This document shows, one piece after another, positions 17,836 through 26,736 of a stretch of 64,000 bases of DNA. The first letter of the stretch is position 1. Every line of letters begins with the position of its first letter. The notes beneath the pieces were generated by a model, which saw only the letters and a program-made list of their open reading frames with translations, ran no database searches and was not told where the DNA came from. The stretch is from Natronorubrum aibiense (lineage in GTDB: Archaea > Halobacteriota > Halobacteria > Halobacteriales > Natrialbaceae): assembly GCF_009392895.1 (NCBI RefSeq), contig NZ_CP045490.1, positions 124,001 through 188,000 of the forward strand. Reading direction: 5' to 3'. Made by a program: the position numbers and the translations under genes.

Positions 17836-19179
17836 TCAGCGGTTCATCGCCCCGTCAGACACTTCGAGCGCGTCGTCGAGGACCTCGATGGCCTCGTCGA
17901 TGTCGTCCTCAGTAATCGTCAGTGGTGGCGCAATGATTAGGGTGTTGATCATGTTCGCGATGTAGACGCCGCGGTCGGCGGCCGCCGCGGCGACGTCGTC
18001 GACGACGGTCGATCCTGTCGAGATCTTGTCCTCTCGCTCGCCGAAGGGGACGCGCTCGTCGGGGTCTTTCGTCAGTTCGATCCCGCGGAAGAGGCCGACA
18101 CCCCGCGTGTCACCGACGCTCGGATGCGCGTCGGCCAGTTCCTCGAGTCGCTGCCCGAGATAGTCGCCGACGTCACTGGCGTGTTCGATGAGATTCTCTT
18201 CCTGATAGGTCTCGATGGCGGCGAGACCGGCGGCACAGGCGACGGGATGGCCCGCGTAGGTGTGGCCATGACAGAACATCTCGTCTTCGAAGTGGTCGGC
18301 GATTTCCGGCGTGACGATCGTCGCGCCGAGGGGCACGTACGCACCCGAGAGGCCCTTGGCCATCGTCATAATATCAGGCTGGACGTCGAAGACATCAGAG
18401 CCGAACCACTCGCCGGTGCGGCCAAAGCCGGCCATGACTTCGTCACAGATCAACAGCGCACCGTGGTCGTGGGCGATCTCTTTGAGCCGTGGCAGGTACT
18501 CGTCAGGCGGAACGAGAATGCCGTTCGAACCGACGACGGGTTCGACGAGGATCGCCGCGACCGTGTCGCCCTCGAGCATCAGCATCTCGTCGATGTACTC
18601 GAGGCTCTCCATCGGCTCGAGCGTCGAGCCGTAGGCGTACGGATCGGGGGCTTTGATTGCACCGGGAACGCCGGGTTCGGCCATCAGCCGTCGGGGATCG
18701 CCCGTAACGCTGATCGAGCCGGCGGTGGCACCGTGGTAGGAGCGGTACCGCGAGATGATCTTTTGTTTCCCCGTGTACATGCGGGCGATCTTGATCGCAG
18801 CCTCGACGGCTTCCGTCCCACTCGTCGAGAAGAACGTCTTCGAAAGGTCACCCGGCGTCACTTCGGCGAGTTTCTCGCCGAGTTTCGCACGCGCTTCGGT
18901 CGCAAAGCCGGGCGCGAAGTACGCCCCTTCGTGGGCCTGTTCTGCGATCGCATCGGCGACGGCGTCGGCCGAGTGGCCGAGGTTCGAACACATGAGTTGG
19001 CCCGAAAAATCGATCCACTCGTTCTCGTGTGCGTCCCGAAATCGGACCCCATCGCCGCCGACGATCTCTGTCGGTTCGACTTCGCTCTGGTAGGACCACG
19101 TGCCGAAGACGTACTCCTTGTCGAGTTTCTCGACGTCGGTGCGGCCGTCCTCGTCCGTCGATTGTGTTTGTTCTGTCAT
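17836..19179 (-). CDS. Class III (omega-amino acid) aminotransferase
   Basis: The 447-residue PLP enzyme has STSGTEAVEAAIKIAR for phosphate binding, YHGATAGS, the aspartate motif ICDEVMAGFGRTGEWF and the Schiff-base lysine in MTMAKGLSGAYVPLGA. It belongs with beta-alanine/taurine/4-aminobutyrate:pyruvate or 2-oxoglutarate transaminases. The divergent neighbour is a CoA-acylating semialdehyde dehydrogenase, so amino group removal to a semialdehyde followed by acyl-CoA formation is likely. A TTATA element near 19204-19216 supports the ATG at 19179. Confidence 0.88.
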   Translation of the reverse strand: MTEQTQSTDEDGRTDVEKLDKEYVFGTWSYQSEVEPTEIVGGDGVRFRDAHENEWIDFSGQLMCSNLGHSADAVADAIAEQAHEGAYFAPGFATEARAKLGEKLAEVTPGDLSKTFFSTSGTEAVEAAIKIARMYTGKQKIISRYRSYHGATAGSISVTGDPRRLMAEPGVPGAIKAPDPYAYGSTLEPMESLEYIDEMLMLEGDTVAAILVEPVVGSNGILVPPDEYLPRLKEIAHDHGALLICDEVMAGFGRTGEWFGSDVFDVQPDIMTMAKGLSGAYVPLGATIVTPEIADHFEDEMFCHGHTYAGHPVACAAGLAAIETYQEENLIEHASDVGDYLGQRLEELADAHPSVGDTRGVGLFRGIELTKDPDERVPFGEREDKISTGSTVVDDVAAAAADRGVYIANMINTLIIAPPLTITEDDIDEAIEVLDDALEVSDGAMNR

Positions 19180-19325
19180 GCTCTACCATCCCAATAGGAC
19201 ACCAGTATAATAGTCTTTTCGAGAGGAAGCCGGTTTAGTAGTCTACTGTCTAGGATATCTTCGAGAGTTAGGAGTTTATTTATGAAAACTCGAATTTAGT
19301 GGGAAACCATCCGCTAACACCGAAG

Positions 19326-19333
19326 TATTTATT
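19326..19333 (+). promoter_or_regulatory. TATA box of the semialdehyde dehydrogenase gene
   Basis: TATTTATT is centred 27-28 bases upstream of ATG 19357, typical of a leaderless haloarchaeal promoter. Confidence 0.65.
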
Positions 19334-19356
19334 TCCTAGTCCACGAGAGACACTCT

Positions 19357-20838
19357 ATGGTCGAAGTAGCCCCACCAGATGGAGACACCGAGGTCAAAAA
19401 CTACGTCAACGGCACGTGGAAAACTGCTGATGGTTCTGAACACAACACACTCACGAACCCTGCAACGGGCGATGCGCTCGGATCAGTCACGTTTAGCTCG
19501 GAAGCCGACGTCGACGCCGCTGTGAGTGCCGGCGAAACCGCGTTCGAGGGGTGGTCGTCGCTCCCGGTCGAAGAACGGATTCAGCCGCTGTTCAGACTCA
19601 AAACACTCCTCGAGGACCATCAGGACGAACTCGCCGAACTGCTCGTTCAGGATCACGGGAAGACTCTCGCGGAGGCCCGCGGGGAACTTCGACGCGGGAT
19701 CGAGAACGTCGAGGTCGCGTGTGGTATCCCGTCGATGATGCAGTCGGGGTCGCTTTTGAACGCCGCGCCGGAGATCGACGAGAGCGCGGTTCGGAAACCG
19801 CTCGGCGTCTTCGCGGCGATCACGCCGTTTAACTTCCCGGGCATGATCCCACTGTGGTTCCTGCCGTACGCAGTCGCCACCGGGAACAGCTTCATCTTGA
19901 AACCGAGCGAACAGAACCCGCTGGTCGCCAACCGCCTGTTCGAACTCATCGACGAGGCGGGCTTTCCCGACGGCGTCGTCCAGTTAGTCCACGGTGGCGT
20001 CGACACGGTCAACGCGTTGATCGACCACGACGGCGTTGCAGGGATTTCCTTCGTCGGCTCGACGCCGGTCGCGAAACTCATCTACGAACGTGCCGCCGCG
20101 AATGGCAAGCGCGTGCAGGCTCAGGGCGGGGCGAAAAACCACATCATCGTCACCGAAACCGCAGACCTCGAGTTCGCTGCCGAAAAGACGATCTCGTCGG
20201 CGTGTGCCTGTGCCGGCGAGCGGTGTCTCGCGAACGACATCGTTCTCGTCGAGGAGTCCGTCTACGACGAGTTCGCCGACCTCGTCGTCGAGCGCGCCGA
20301 GAGTCAGGTCGTCGGTAACGGCCTCGAAGACGGAACCGATATCGGCGCGCTGATCAGTGCCGAACACGAACAGCGCGTCCGCGAGTACATCGACACCGGC
20401 ATCGAGGAGGGTGCGACAGTTCTCCTCGACGGTCGTGATGTCGCCGTCGAGGGACACGAGAACGGCAACTTCCTCGCGCCGACGGTGTTCGGTGACGTCA
20501 CACAGGAGATGACGATCTCCCAGGAGGAGATCTTCGGCCCCGTGCTGGGCCTCTCGCCGGTCGATTCGGTAGACGATGCGATCGAGCGCATGAATGCGAG
20601 TCGATTTGGGAACGCAGCGAGTCTGTTCACGGGGCGTGGTGCGGACGCCCGCAAGTTCCGCCACGAAGGCGAAATCGGGAACCTCGGCGTCAACGTCGGC
20701 ACGTCGGCTCCGATGGCGTTCTTCCACTTCGGTGGGTGGAAAGACTCGTTCTTCGGCGACCTCCACGCTCAGGGTGAAGACATGATCCACTTCTACACCG
20801 ACAAGGCCATCTACATCGAACGCTGGCCCGACGCCTGA
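19357..20838 (+). CDS. mmsA: CoA-acylating (methyl)malonate-semialdehyde dehydrogenase
   Basis: The 493-residue aldehyde dehydrogenase has the features that separate MmsA from ordinary ALDHs: QAQGGAKNHIIV in place of the general-base Glu motif, and the nucleophile in CAGERCLAND. It should convert malonate or methylmalonate semialdehyde with CoA and NAD to acetyl- or propionyl-CoA. Head to head with the omega-aminotransferase gene across 177 bases, it completes a beta-alanine or beta-aminoisobutyrate route. Confidence 0.87.
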   Translation: MVEVAPPDGDTEVKNYVNGTWKTADGSEHNTLTNPATGDALGSVTFSSEADVDAAVSAGETAFEGWSSLPVEERIQPLFRLKTLLEDHQDELAELLVQDHGKTLAEARGELRRGIENVEVACGIPSMMQSGSLLNAAPEIDESAVRKPLGVFAAITPFNFPGMIPLWFLPYAVATGNSFILKPSEQNPLVANRLFELIDEAGFPDGVVQLVHGGVDTVNALIDHDGVAGISFVGSTPVAKLIYERAAANGKRVQAQGGAKNHIIVTETADLEFAAEKTISSACACAGERCLANDIVLVEESVYDEFADLVVERAESQVVGNGLEDGTDIGALISAEHEQRVREYIDTGIEEGATVLLDGRDVAVEGHENGNFLAPTVFGDVTQEMTISQEEIFGPVLGLSPVDSVDDAIERMNASRFGNAASLFTGRGADARKFRHEGEIGNLGVNVGTSAPMAFFHFGGWKDSFFGDLHAQGEDMIHFYTDKAIYIERWPDA

Positions 20839-21570
20839 TACGGGCCGGCTATCGCATCATCAACACGTCTCCGAACGGCGATTGCGACTGACATTCGACC
20901 ACAACACTTATTAAATCATATTACTATGTGTGTTAGTAACGGCCACACAGCCGTAGCCGCTCGATCGGAGCGCAGACGAGAGCACCATCAGCAGACCGCG
21001 ATCGGATCGGGGTGTCACTGACCGATAGTGTACACCTGCTGCAGCCGATAGCCAGCACTCGAGTGCGAGTCTCGAGCGCGGTCGTCCGGGCGCGTGCGTC
21101 GGCTCGAGTGCGCGCCCTATACTGCCTGACAGACAGTATATTCGATCACGCGTGACGTCACGAAACGGCGTCCAGTAGCCTGAAAGCGGCTCGAGTTGGA
21201 CCCTGATCGAACGATTCAACCACTTCCGTTAGTCATGCTGGGAGCATCTCGCTCCCGAATGTCACTCAACGGTCAGCCGAACCCCACTTTGTGCGGGGTC
21301 GCCTGAACACTCCTGTGATACGATTGCTGTCGGTCAGTTCCGGCGCACTCGCGACATCCTGTGGGCGCGCCGGTAACTCGTGACAGCAACCCGTATAAAC
21401 GGTTATCGAGCCGGGTATCTGCCATCCCTTTTTGAACTGTGCCACTGACGAAGTCGTGTGGCCGGTACTCGTCAGTCGCCCCGGTCTCGAGAGCGAACTG
21501 ATCGGTTTGTACGTCGAGACAGGTGTCGGCCAGTTGCAGTTACGCCGGGAAATTGGTACAGCGGACCGTC
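20839..21570. other. Gene-free interval between convergent genes
   Basis: No convincing gene is seen; a 102-codon reverse frame at 20911-21219 has Arg/Ser-rich composition unlike the acidic neighbours. The interval holds a TTATTAAAT stretch near 20908-20917, a 23-bp palindrome at 21118-21140 and a small CCCC...GGGG hairpin near 21281-21301. Confidence 0.5.
21118..21140. repeat. 23-bp palindrome in gene-free interval
   Basis: TATACTG and CAGTATA form perfect 7-bp arms around a 9-base centre. It does not lie next to a recognised promoter, so its role (operator of an unrecognised transcript or terminator) is open. Confidence 0.4.
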
Positions 21571-21966
21571 TCAGTGGCTCTGATCCGTGTCGTCGGACAG
21601 GTCTTCGACGAGTTCGACGATGTATCCCGATGGATCGGTCGCGAACGCGATTCGAATGTTCGAGCGCTCGATTTCGGTTGGCTCACCCACGATTTCGCTT
21701 CCATGCTCGTCAACGAGCGTTTCGAGGGTATCATCGATGTCCTCAACGGCGATCGCGACGTGGGCGATCCCGGACGGCTCGAGATCGCGGTCGGTATCAT
21801 CGTACTTGAACTGGATCTCGGTCTCGCTTTCGCCACGCACGTAGTAGTTCGTCGCCCCGTCATCCCCGACGAAATCGCGGGTGTGCTCGAGGCCGAGGCC
21901 GTCACAGTAAAAGTCGGTCGTCGCGTCGATGTCGTCGATCCACACTGCGGTGTGCAAGACGTCCAT
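21571..21966 (-). CDS. VOC-family (glyoxalase/dioxygenase fold) protein 1
   Basis: The 131-residue protein has two beta-alpha-beta-beta-beta repeats with the metal-ligand pattern of lactoylglutathione-lyase relatives: LHTAVWIDDID with His near the start, AHVAIAVEDID with a second His, and IVELVED with a terminal Glu. It may be a glyoxalase-type isomerase or an epimerase. It is the last of three co-oriented genes with an SDR and a second VOC protein. TTTTAA at about 21988-22000 suggests its own promoter. Confidence 0.85.
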   Translation of the reverse strand: MDVLHTAVWIDDIDATTDFYCDGLGLEHTRDFVGDDGATNYYVRGESETEIQFKYDDTDRDLEPSGIAHVAIAVEDIDDTLETLVDEHGSEIVGEPTEIERSNIRIAFATDPSGYIVELVEDLSDDTDQSH

Positions 21967-22059
21967 GCGATACTCACTGAGGCAGCTGTTAAAAGTGTAG
22001 CGCCGCGGACTGTCAGTCGAACCACTCGTTCAGCGGGCTCGAGAAACAAATGCCGTCAG

Positions 22060-22821
22060 TCAGAGCATCTCGAGTTTATCCCGCCGGTAGAGGTCCAGTT
22101 CGGTTACCGCGTTTGGTGACTGTTGGCTGGCGGCGAAGACGATCGCGTCGGCGACGTCCTCGGGTGCGGTCACCTCGCCGGGCTCGAACCGATTTTCGGC
22201 GACGGTGTCCGCGTCCCGGAACTCGTCGGCGAACGTCGTTCTGACCTCCGACGGGTTCACGATCGAGACGCCGATATCGTCCGTTCCGACCTCGGCTGCG
22301 AGACTCATCGCAAACCCTCGTGTCCACCACTTCGATCCCGCATACACGGGGCTGCCAGAACGTGGGTACTTTCCGGCGAAGCTCCCGACGAAAACGATCA
22401 CGCCCGCCGTCTCCCGAAGGTGTGGCATCGCCGCTTGCGTCGTAAAGAACATCCCATCCATGTTGACGGCCATCACCGTTCGGTACTGCTCGAGATCGAC
22501 CTCGTCGATCGGGACGCCGACCTCGGTGCCGGTGCCGGCGTTGTTCACGACCACGTCGAGACCGCCGAACGTGTCGACGGTCGTCTCGACGGCGTCGGCG
22601 ACCGCCTCCTTGTCAGTCACGTCCGTTGGAATCGCCAGCGCCTCGACATCGTGCTCCGATTCGATCTCTGTGGCGAGCTCTCGAAGTCGATCCTCGCGCC
22701 GCGCGAGAAGTGCGACATCCGTGCCTTCGTGTGCGAGTGCGTGGGCTGTCTCGAGGCCGATTCCCGAACTGGCACCGGTTACCAGCGCTGTCTTGCCATG
22801 GAGTGTGGTTTCAGCATCCAT
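22060..22821 (-). CDS. Short-chain dehydrogenase/reductase
   Basis: The 253-residue protein is a canonical SDR with TGASSGIG cofactor binding, NNAGTG, catalytic Ser in VGSFAG and YAGSK as the active YxxxK. It should reduce a ketone or oxidise an alcohol with NAD(P)H; substrate unknown. The TTTTTGG element near 22841-22850 sits 27 bases upstream of ATG 22821. It lies between two VOC genes on the same strand. Confidence 0.9.
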   Translation of the reverse strand: MDAETTLHGKTALVTGASSGIGLETAHALAHEGTDVALLARREDRLRELATEIESEHDVEALAIPTDVTDKEAVADAVETTVDTFGGLDVVVNNAGTGTEVGVPIDEVDLEQYRTVMAVNMDGMFFTTQAAMPHLRETAGVIVFVGSFAGKYPRSGSPVYAGSKWWTRGFAMSLAAEVGTDDIGVSIVNPSEVRTTFADEFRDADTVAENRFEPGEVTAPEDVADAIVFAASQQSPNAVTELDLYRRDKLEML

Positions 22822-22905
22822 GAGTTAAACTCGCACGATGGACCCAAAAAGCTAGGCCTGACCGTCGGCGCTCGAGTCCGTTCATCTGCCTGCATCCACT
22901 ATCGG

Positions 22906-23412
22906 TCAGGGATTACTGATGCTGTCGTCGATCAACGATGAATCGAGAAAGAGCCGTGCCTCCGCTTGTGCCGCCGATTGCGGGTGGGCGTCGCTTCGAT
23001 CGATGACGTGCGTTTTGATGCGGTCCTCGAGGGTAGCGACGTCGGGCCAGTCGACTTCGACCAGATTGCCTGCAGGATCACGGAGATAGAGCTGGACGGC
23101 GTCGTCCGGCAGCTGGTAGAGCGGATACCCGTCCTCGGGGGCGAGCGCCTCGTCGAAGCAGTCCCGTTCTCTGGCGGCGTCGAACACCGCCTCGAAATCG
23201 TCGACGGCGAGCGCGAAGTGATGGTACGTCGGCGGCTCCGTCTCTCGGCTGACGAGGTGGAGCTGTCGGTCGCCACAGCGCAACCATACCACGGGATTGC
23301 CGAGGTTAGGTGCCTGAATCCGTTCTAACCCGAACACGTCAGTGTAGAACGCGGTCAGTTCGTCGATGTCGTCGCCGTAGACGGTTACGTGCGTAAATCC
23401 GGTCGCAGTCAT
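22906..23412 (-). CDS. VOC-family protein 2
   Basis: The 168-residue protein shows GFTHVTVYGDDIDELTAFY with the first His ligand, TYHHFALAVDDFEAVF with a second, and LYLRDPAGNLVEVDWPD with the Glu ligand, typical of extradiol-dioxygenase-like or fosfomycin-resistance-like VOC proteins. A 35-residue C-terminal extension (after about residue 130) has no recognised domain. Function unknown. It is the most upstream gene of the VOC-SDR-VOC set, next to the mobile-element scar. Confidence 0.82.
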   Translation of the reverse strand: MTATGFTHVTVYGDDIDELTAFYTDVFGLERIQAPNLGNPVVWLRCGDRQLHLVSRETEPPTYHHFALAVDDFEAVFDAARERDCFDEALAPEDGYPLYQLPDDAVQLYLRDPAGNLVEVDWPDVATLEDRIKTHVIDRSDAHPQSAAQAEARLFLDSSLIDDSISNP

Positions 23413-23459
23413 CGATACCGCTGTTTGGTGTCCACCGACGTATAGCTACGTGTCGACTG

Positions 23460-23531
23460 CCTCGGGGTCAAGTGGTTCGAAAATCTGAGATTCTCGTGAT
23501 CACGGAAATCTTCGATTTCCGGACGCCCCCG
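23460..23531. repeat. Two-hairpin module, copy 1
   Basis: About 70 bases match, in inverted orientation, the segment at roughly 45220-45292. A 21-base exact match (23460-23480) is followed by hairpin 1 (CGAAAATC/GATTCTCG, one A-C mismatch) and hairpin 2 (CGGAAATC at 23503-23510 and GATTTCCG at 23514-23521). The hairpin 1 stem differs between copies but pairs in both. It is probably an end of an IS200/IS605-type element. Confidence 0.6.
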
Positions 23532-23569
23532 TGACATCCGCCTCGATTATACGCTGAGCAGGCGCAATA

Positions 23570-23595
23570 CCACGGCCTGAACAGTTGTTACCGAA
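23570..23595 (+). repeat. Left terminal inverted repeat
   Basis: 26 bases beginning CCACGGCCTGAACAG are the exact reverse complement of 24950-24975. Confidence 0.9.
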
Positions 23596-23639
23596 GGCTC
23601 TGCACACTGACTTTTTACAGACTCACCAATAGTGTTTGT

Positions 23640-24758
23640 ATGGTCAGTACGCTGGAAGCAAAACAAACATCACGAGCAGCATTTTCCCTTCTTCGGTCAC
23701 ATGTTGGTTTTCAACTTGGATCAAGTGCGTCAGTTACGGACGAGGAGTTGATAGAACTCCTCGTCCAGAGTGGATTGGACAACGAGTTCGTGAATACGAC
23801 CGCCAAGCGTCGTCAACTCGACCAGCCGACAGTAACCGAGATTGATCCGGAACGACCGGCTCCACTTGCGAAGGCATTGTTGTATCACCTCCGGACGATT
23901 GAGCTGGACGCGGTCGACCAGCAGTTCGACCGCGTCCAGCAGGAACTCTTCGAGCAAGCAGCAGTCGCTCGCCTCTTTACAACTAAGGTCGACGTTGCCA
24001 TCGATATCCACGACTGGCTCTTCTATGGCGATGAGGATACTGACTACGTGCTCACGACCAAGCGTTCCAAAGGAACGAATCTCGCCTTTCGGTTTGCGAC
24101 GATTTGCGTCGTTGTACACGGGCTCCGGTTCTGTCTTGATTGGCGTGTGTTGCCCGCGAACGACTGGCGCAGCAAGCGCCAAGTCGTTCGCTCGCTTCTT
24201 GAGACCGTTCGTGATCAAGTCACGATCTCTCAGGTCTTTCTTGATCGTGGCTTCTACCAAGCCGGCGTCATCGACATACTCAACGCTCTTGATGTGACGT
24301 ATCTTGTCCGTGCGCCGAGTCACGCGGGCCCCGACGACCGCATCGAGGATGATGCGGTCGTCGATCCTACCTACGAAGTTCGCCAACGGTATTCGCCGTA
24401 TTTGACAGCGCCGACCACGTTTGTGGCTGTTCCGGCTGATGACGACGAGGACGACGTGTTCAGATTTGTCACAAACGCGGAGGTCAGTGCCGAAACGGCC
24501 AGCGCCTATGCGCTGGCGTTTCGGCGTCGGTGGGGCATCGAGACATCCTATCGGAAACTCACCGAGTTCCTCCCGAAAACGTCTTCACCGACGTTTTCCG
24601 TTCGGTTGTTCTATTTCTCGGTTGCATCGACCCTCTACAATCTGTGGGTGCTTGCGAATCTGTTCATCCACCCATCGGCTCCATTTCCGGAGCGACCACC
24701 GCTTCCAACAGCGATCTTTCGGAAGGTGATTGAGATCGATGTGTTTGATTACGGGTGA
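23640..24758 (+). CDS. ISH3-like DDE transposase
   Basis: The 372-residue protein carries the DDE triad: Asp in VAIDIHDW (about residue 121), Asp in VFLDRGFYQ (about 204) and Glu in RRRWGIETSYRKL, which forms the Y-R-E-K signature of IS4-related transposases. The frame is intact from its start to the stop inside the inverted repeats, so the element may be active. It is oriented toward the adjacent frameshifted tnpB. Confidence 0.88.
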   Translation: MVSTLEAKQTSRAAFSLLRSHVGFQLGSSASVTDEELIELLVQSGLDNEFVNTTAKRRQLDQPTVTEIDPERPAPLAKALLYHLRTIELDAVDQQFDRVQQELFEQAAVARLFTTKVDVAIDIHDWLFYGDEDTDYVLTTKRSKGTNLAFRFATICVVVHGLRFCLDWRVLPANDWRSKRQVVRSLLETVRDQVTISQVFLDRGFYQAGVIDILNALDVTYLVRAPSHAGPDDRIEDDAVVDPTYEVRQRYSPYLTAPTTFVAVPADDDEDDVFRFVTNAEVSAETASAYALAFRRRWGIETSYRKLTEFLPKTSSPTFSVRLFYFSVASTLYNLWVLANLFIHPSAPFPERPPLPTAIFRKVIEIDVFDYG

Positions 24759-24773
24759 ATTGACGGAGCGAAC

Positions 24774-24801
24774 CTGACCGGGATCGACCGATCCCGGTCA
24801 G
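24774..24801. terminator. 28-bp palindrome just after the transposase stop
   Basis: A 13-bp perfect stem starting CTGACCGGGATCG closes on a 2-base loop, 16 bases after the transposase stop and inside the element. It may terminate transposase transcription or block read-through. Confidence 0.55.
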
Positions 24802-24949
24802 AGTACCCCTTTCATGAGCGACAGGTACAGTCATCTGTTGTCGATTCCCCTCAGCAAACGAGTTAGTGCCAAGAGTTCGATCAGTAAGGGAGGAAATTAA
24901 TGTTAGCAGGCGCGAGTGGATCGTCTTCAGCCTGCGATTTGAGCTCTGA

Positions 24950-24975
24950 TTCGGTAACAACTGTTCAGGCCGTGG
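24950..24975 (-). repeat. Right terminal inverted repeat
   Basis: Exact reverse complement of 23570-23595. Confidence 0.9.
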
Positions 24976-25094
24976 ATACGCGCCGTCACTCAGTGACCCA
25001 TTCCACCGACTCCGACAGGACCGGATATTCCACCGTTCTCAAACCCAACCTTTACAAAGAAAACGAGTATAAGCGATTATACAGGCGTTTCACG

Positions 25095-26409
25095 ATGCTA
25101 GAGGTCCACCGCACTCACCGAGCGAAAATCCGCAACCACTCACAGGTGGCGGAGCCGCTCGACCGGCACGGGTGGTCGGCCAGCAAGCTCTGGAACGTCG
25201 CCAACTACCACTCCCGAGAAGTGTGGGAAGAAACCGGGGAGATTCCCGACCACGGGGAGTTGAAAAACGAGTTGAAGACCCATCCAAAATACAAGGGGAC
25301 TCCATTCACAGTCCAGTCAGCGGGTTCTGGAGGAACTCGCTGAAGCCTTCAACTCGTGGTACTCCTCAGACGACAAACGGGGCAATCCGCCCGGCTACCG
25401 CAAAACCAACTACTACGACCAACAGGGCCGCCGCGTCCACGAAGAACACCCGCGCTCCACCGTGACGTGGAAGCAAAACGGCATCCGTCACGACACCAAG
25501 AACAACCGCGTTCGCCTTTCGAAAGGCGCAAATCACAAGGAGCATCCCCGAGCGTGGGAATACATCCTTGTCGAGTACGAGACGCGGCCCAGTGTAGAGG
25601 TTGATAACCTGCAACAGGTTCGCGCTGTCTACGACCAGCAGAACGAGCGATGGGAGTTGCACCTCGTCTGCAAAGACGAAATCGAGACGCCCACCGCACC
25701 CGGCAACGAGACAGCGGGCATCGACCTCGGCATCAGCAACTTCGCCGCCGTCGCCTACAGTACCGAGGAAGCAGACCTCTACCCCGGAAACCGCCTGAAA
25801 CAAGACGGGTACTACTTCCCGAAAGAAATCGCCAAATGCGACGACAGCAGTGGCGACAGGGCCACTCGATTCCACAACAAGTGGTCAGAACGCCGCACCC
25901 ACTTCTTCCACTCCTTAGCGAGACACATCGTTGAACGGTGTGTTGAGAAGAGTGTTGGTCGCATCAACCTCGGGAAGCTCAACGGTATTCGAGAGGACGA
26001 GAACGGCGGGTCGAAGAACTGGGGCAAGCACGGCAACCTCGACTTGCACGGGTGGGCGTTCGACCGCTTCACCTCGATTCTCGAATACAAGGCGAAGGTT
26101 GAGGGCATCGAGGTCGTGGAAGTGTCCGAGCGAGACACGAGTAAAACGTGTTGCGTGTGCGGTAGAGAAGACGACAGTCAGCGTGTTGAGCGTGGCCTAT
26201 ACGTCTGCAAGTCGTGTGACGCAGCGTTCAACGCCGACGTGAACGGGGCGGAGAACATCCGCCTCAACATCAACGAAAGTAACTCCGAGTCTGCGGCCAG
26301 TTTGGACGGGGATAGGAGTACCGGCTGGTTGGCACAGCCAGCAGTCCACCTGTATGACCTCTCCTGCGGATTCCAACCGCAACGAGAGCTGGTGGACTGC
26401 AAACCGTAA
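25095..26409 (+). pseudogene. tnpB: tnpB (IS200/IS605 family RNA-guided nuclease) with a one-base frameshift
   Basis: The first part (25095-25298) reads MLEVHRTHRAKIRNHS... to HPKYKG. One G too many in the GGGG run at 25295-25298 shifts the frame to a premature stop near 25343; removing it gives YKGLHSQSSQRVLEELAEAF and an open frame to 26409. The rest is intact: first RuvC Asp in TAGIDLGISNF, a GIRED segment in the RuvC-II region, zinc ribbon CCVCG...CKSCD, and final Asp in NADVNGAENI. No tnpA accompanies it. It could be a recent mutation, a sequence error or a functional frameshift. Confidence 0.85.
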
Positions 26410-26736
26410 TATCCCAACTGCGGTCGGGATTCCTCCGCCTTCAGGCGGAGGAGGATGTCAATCTGTGAACTCGTGGCTGGATCGGCACTCGCCACGTGAC
26501 GACGGGATATCGGCCACGCGAACCACGTCGTGGCGTCGAACACCTCGACACCGTCGCCATCGACGAGCGTTGGCACGTCGTTGTCCGTCGAGTGTCTGTG
26601 TGGAATCGCGTTCGAATTATCCTGGTTTCGTCGTGAAATCGTCTGGTCATCGTCTGTCTGTGTCGTTTGCTCATGTTCGTATTTTGTCACCGGTGCGTAC
26701 GTTTTAGGCGGACCGATGCGAACGCACCGGTAGCAC
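26410..26736. other. Interval after tnpB, possible gene remnant
   Basis: After the terminal hairpin, about 270 bases hold no complete gene. On the reverse strand one frame reads VPTLVDGDGVEVFDATTWFAW near 26573-26510, slightly reminiscent of a thioredoxin-fold or GST N-domain tail, but too short to assign. It may be host sequence interrupted by the tnpB element. Confidence 0.3.
26432..26451 (+). other. Terminal hairpin of the tnpB element
   Basis: CCTCCGCC and GGCGGAGG form an 8-bp perfect stem with a TTCA loop, 22 bases after the tnpB stop. Stem-loops here mark the right end of IS200/IS605 elements and the 3' end of the tnpB-associated guide RNA (omega/reRNA); the element likely ends near 26454-26461. 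Confidence 0.65.

Larger units (their letters stand above)
23570..24975 (+). mobile_element. ISH3-like insertion sequence
   Basis: A DDE transposase gene is bounded by perfect 26-bp inverted repeats at 23570-23595 and 24950-24975, giving 1406 bp. Outside these, a GGCGC block recurs at equal distance on both sides (23561-23565 and 24980-24984), so the true ends may be further out. No target-site duplication could be found. The family name rests on transposase motifs and size, not on a search. Confidence 0.85.

Noticed and set aside
18124-19197. 357-codon forward frame opposite the aminotransferase
   Set aside because: Antisense to an enzyme with a complete PLP site; no recognisable domain of its own.
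20911-21219. 102-codon reverse frame in the gene-free gap
   Set aside because: Arg/Ser-rich, no acidic bias, no start context or motif; treated as chance.
23471-23492. tRNA-like TGGTTCGAAA segment
   Set aside because: It resembles a T-loop by a few bases only; no acceptor, D or anticodon arm can be formed around it.
23565-24980. Target-site duplication for the ISH3-like element
   Set aside because: The 5-mers next to the core inverted repeats (CAATA and ATACG) are different, and no alternative duplication was found further out.
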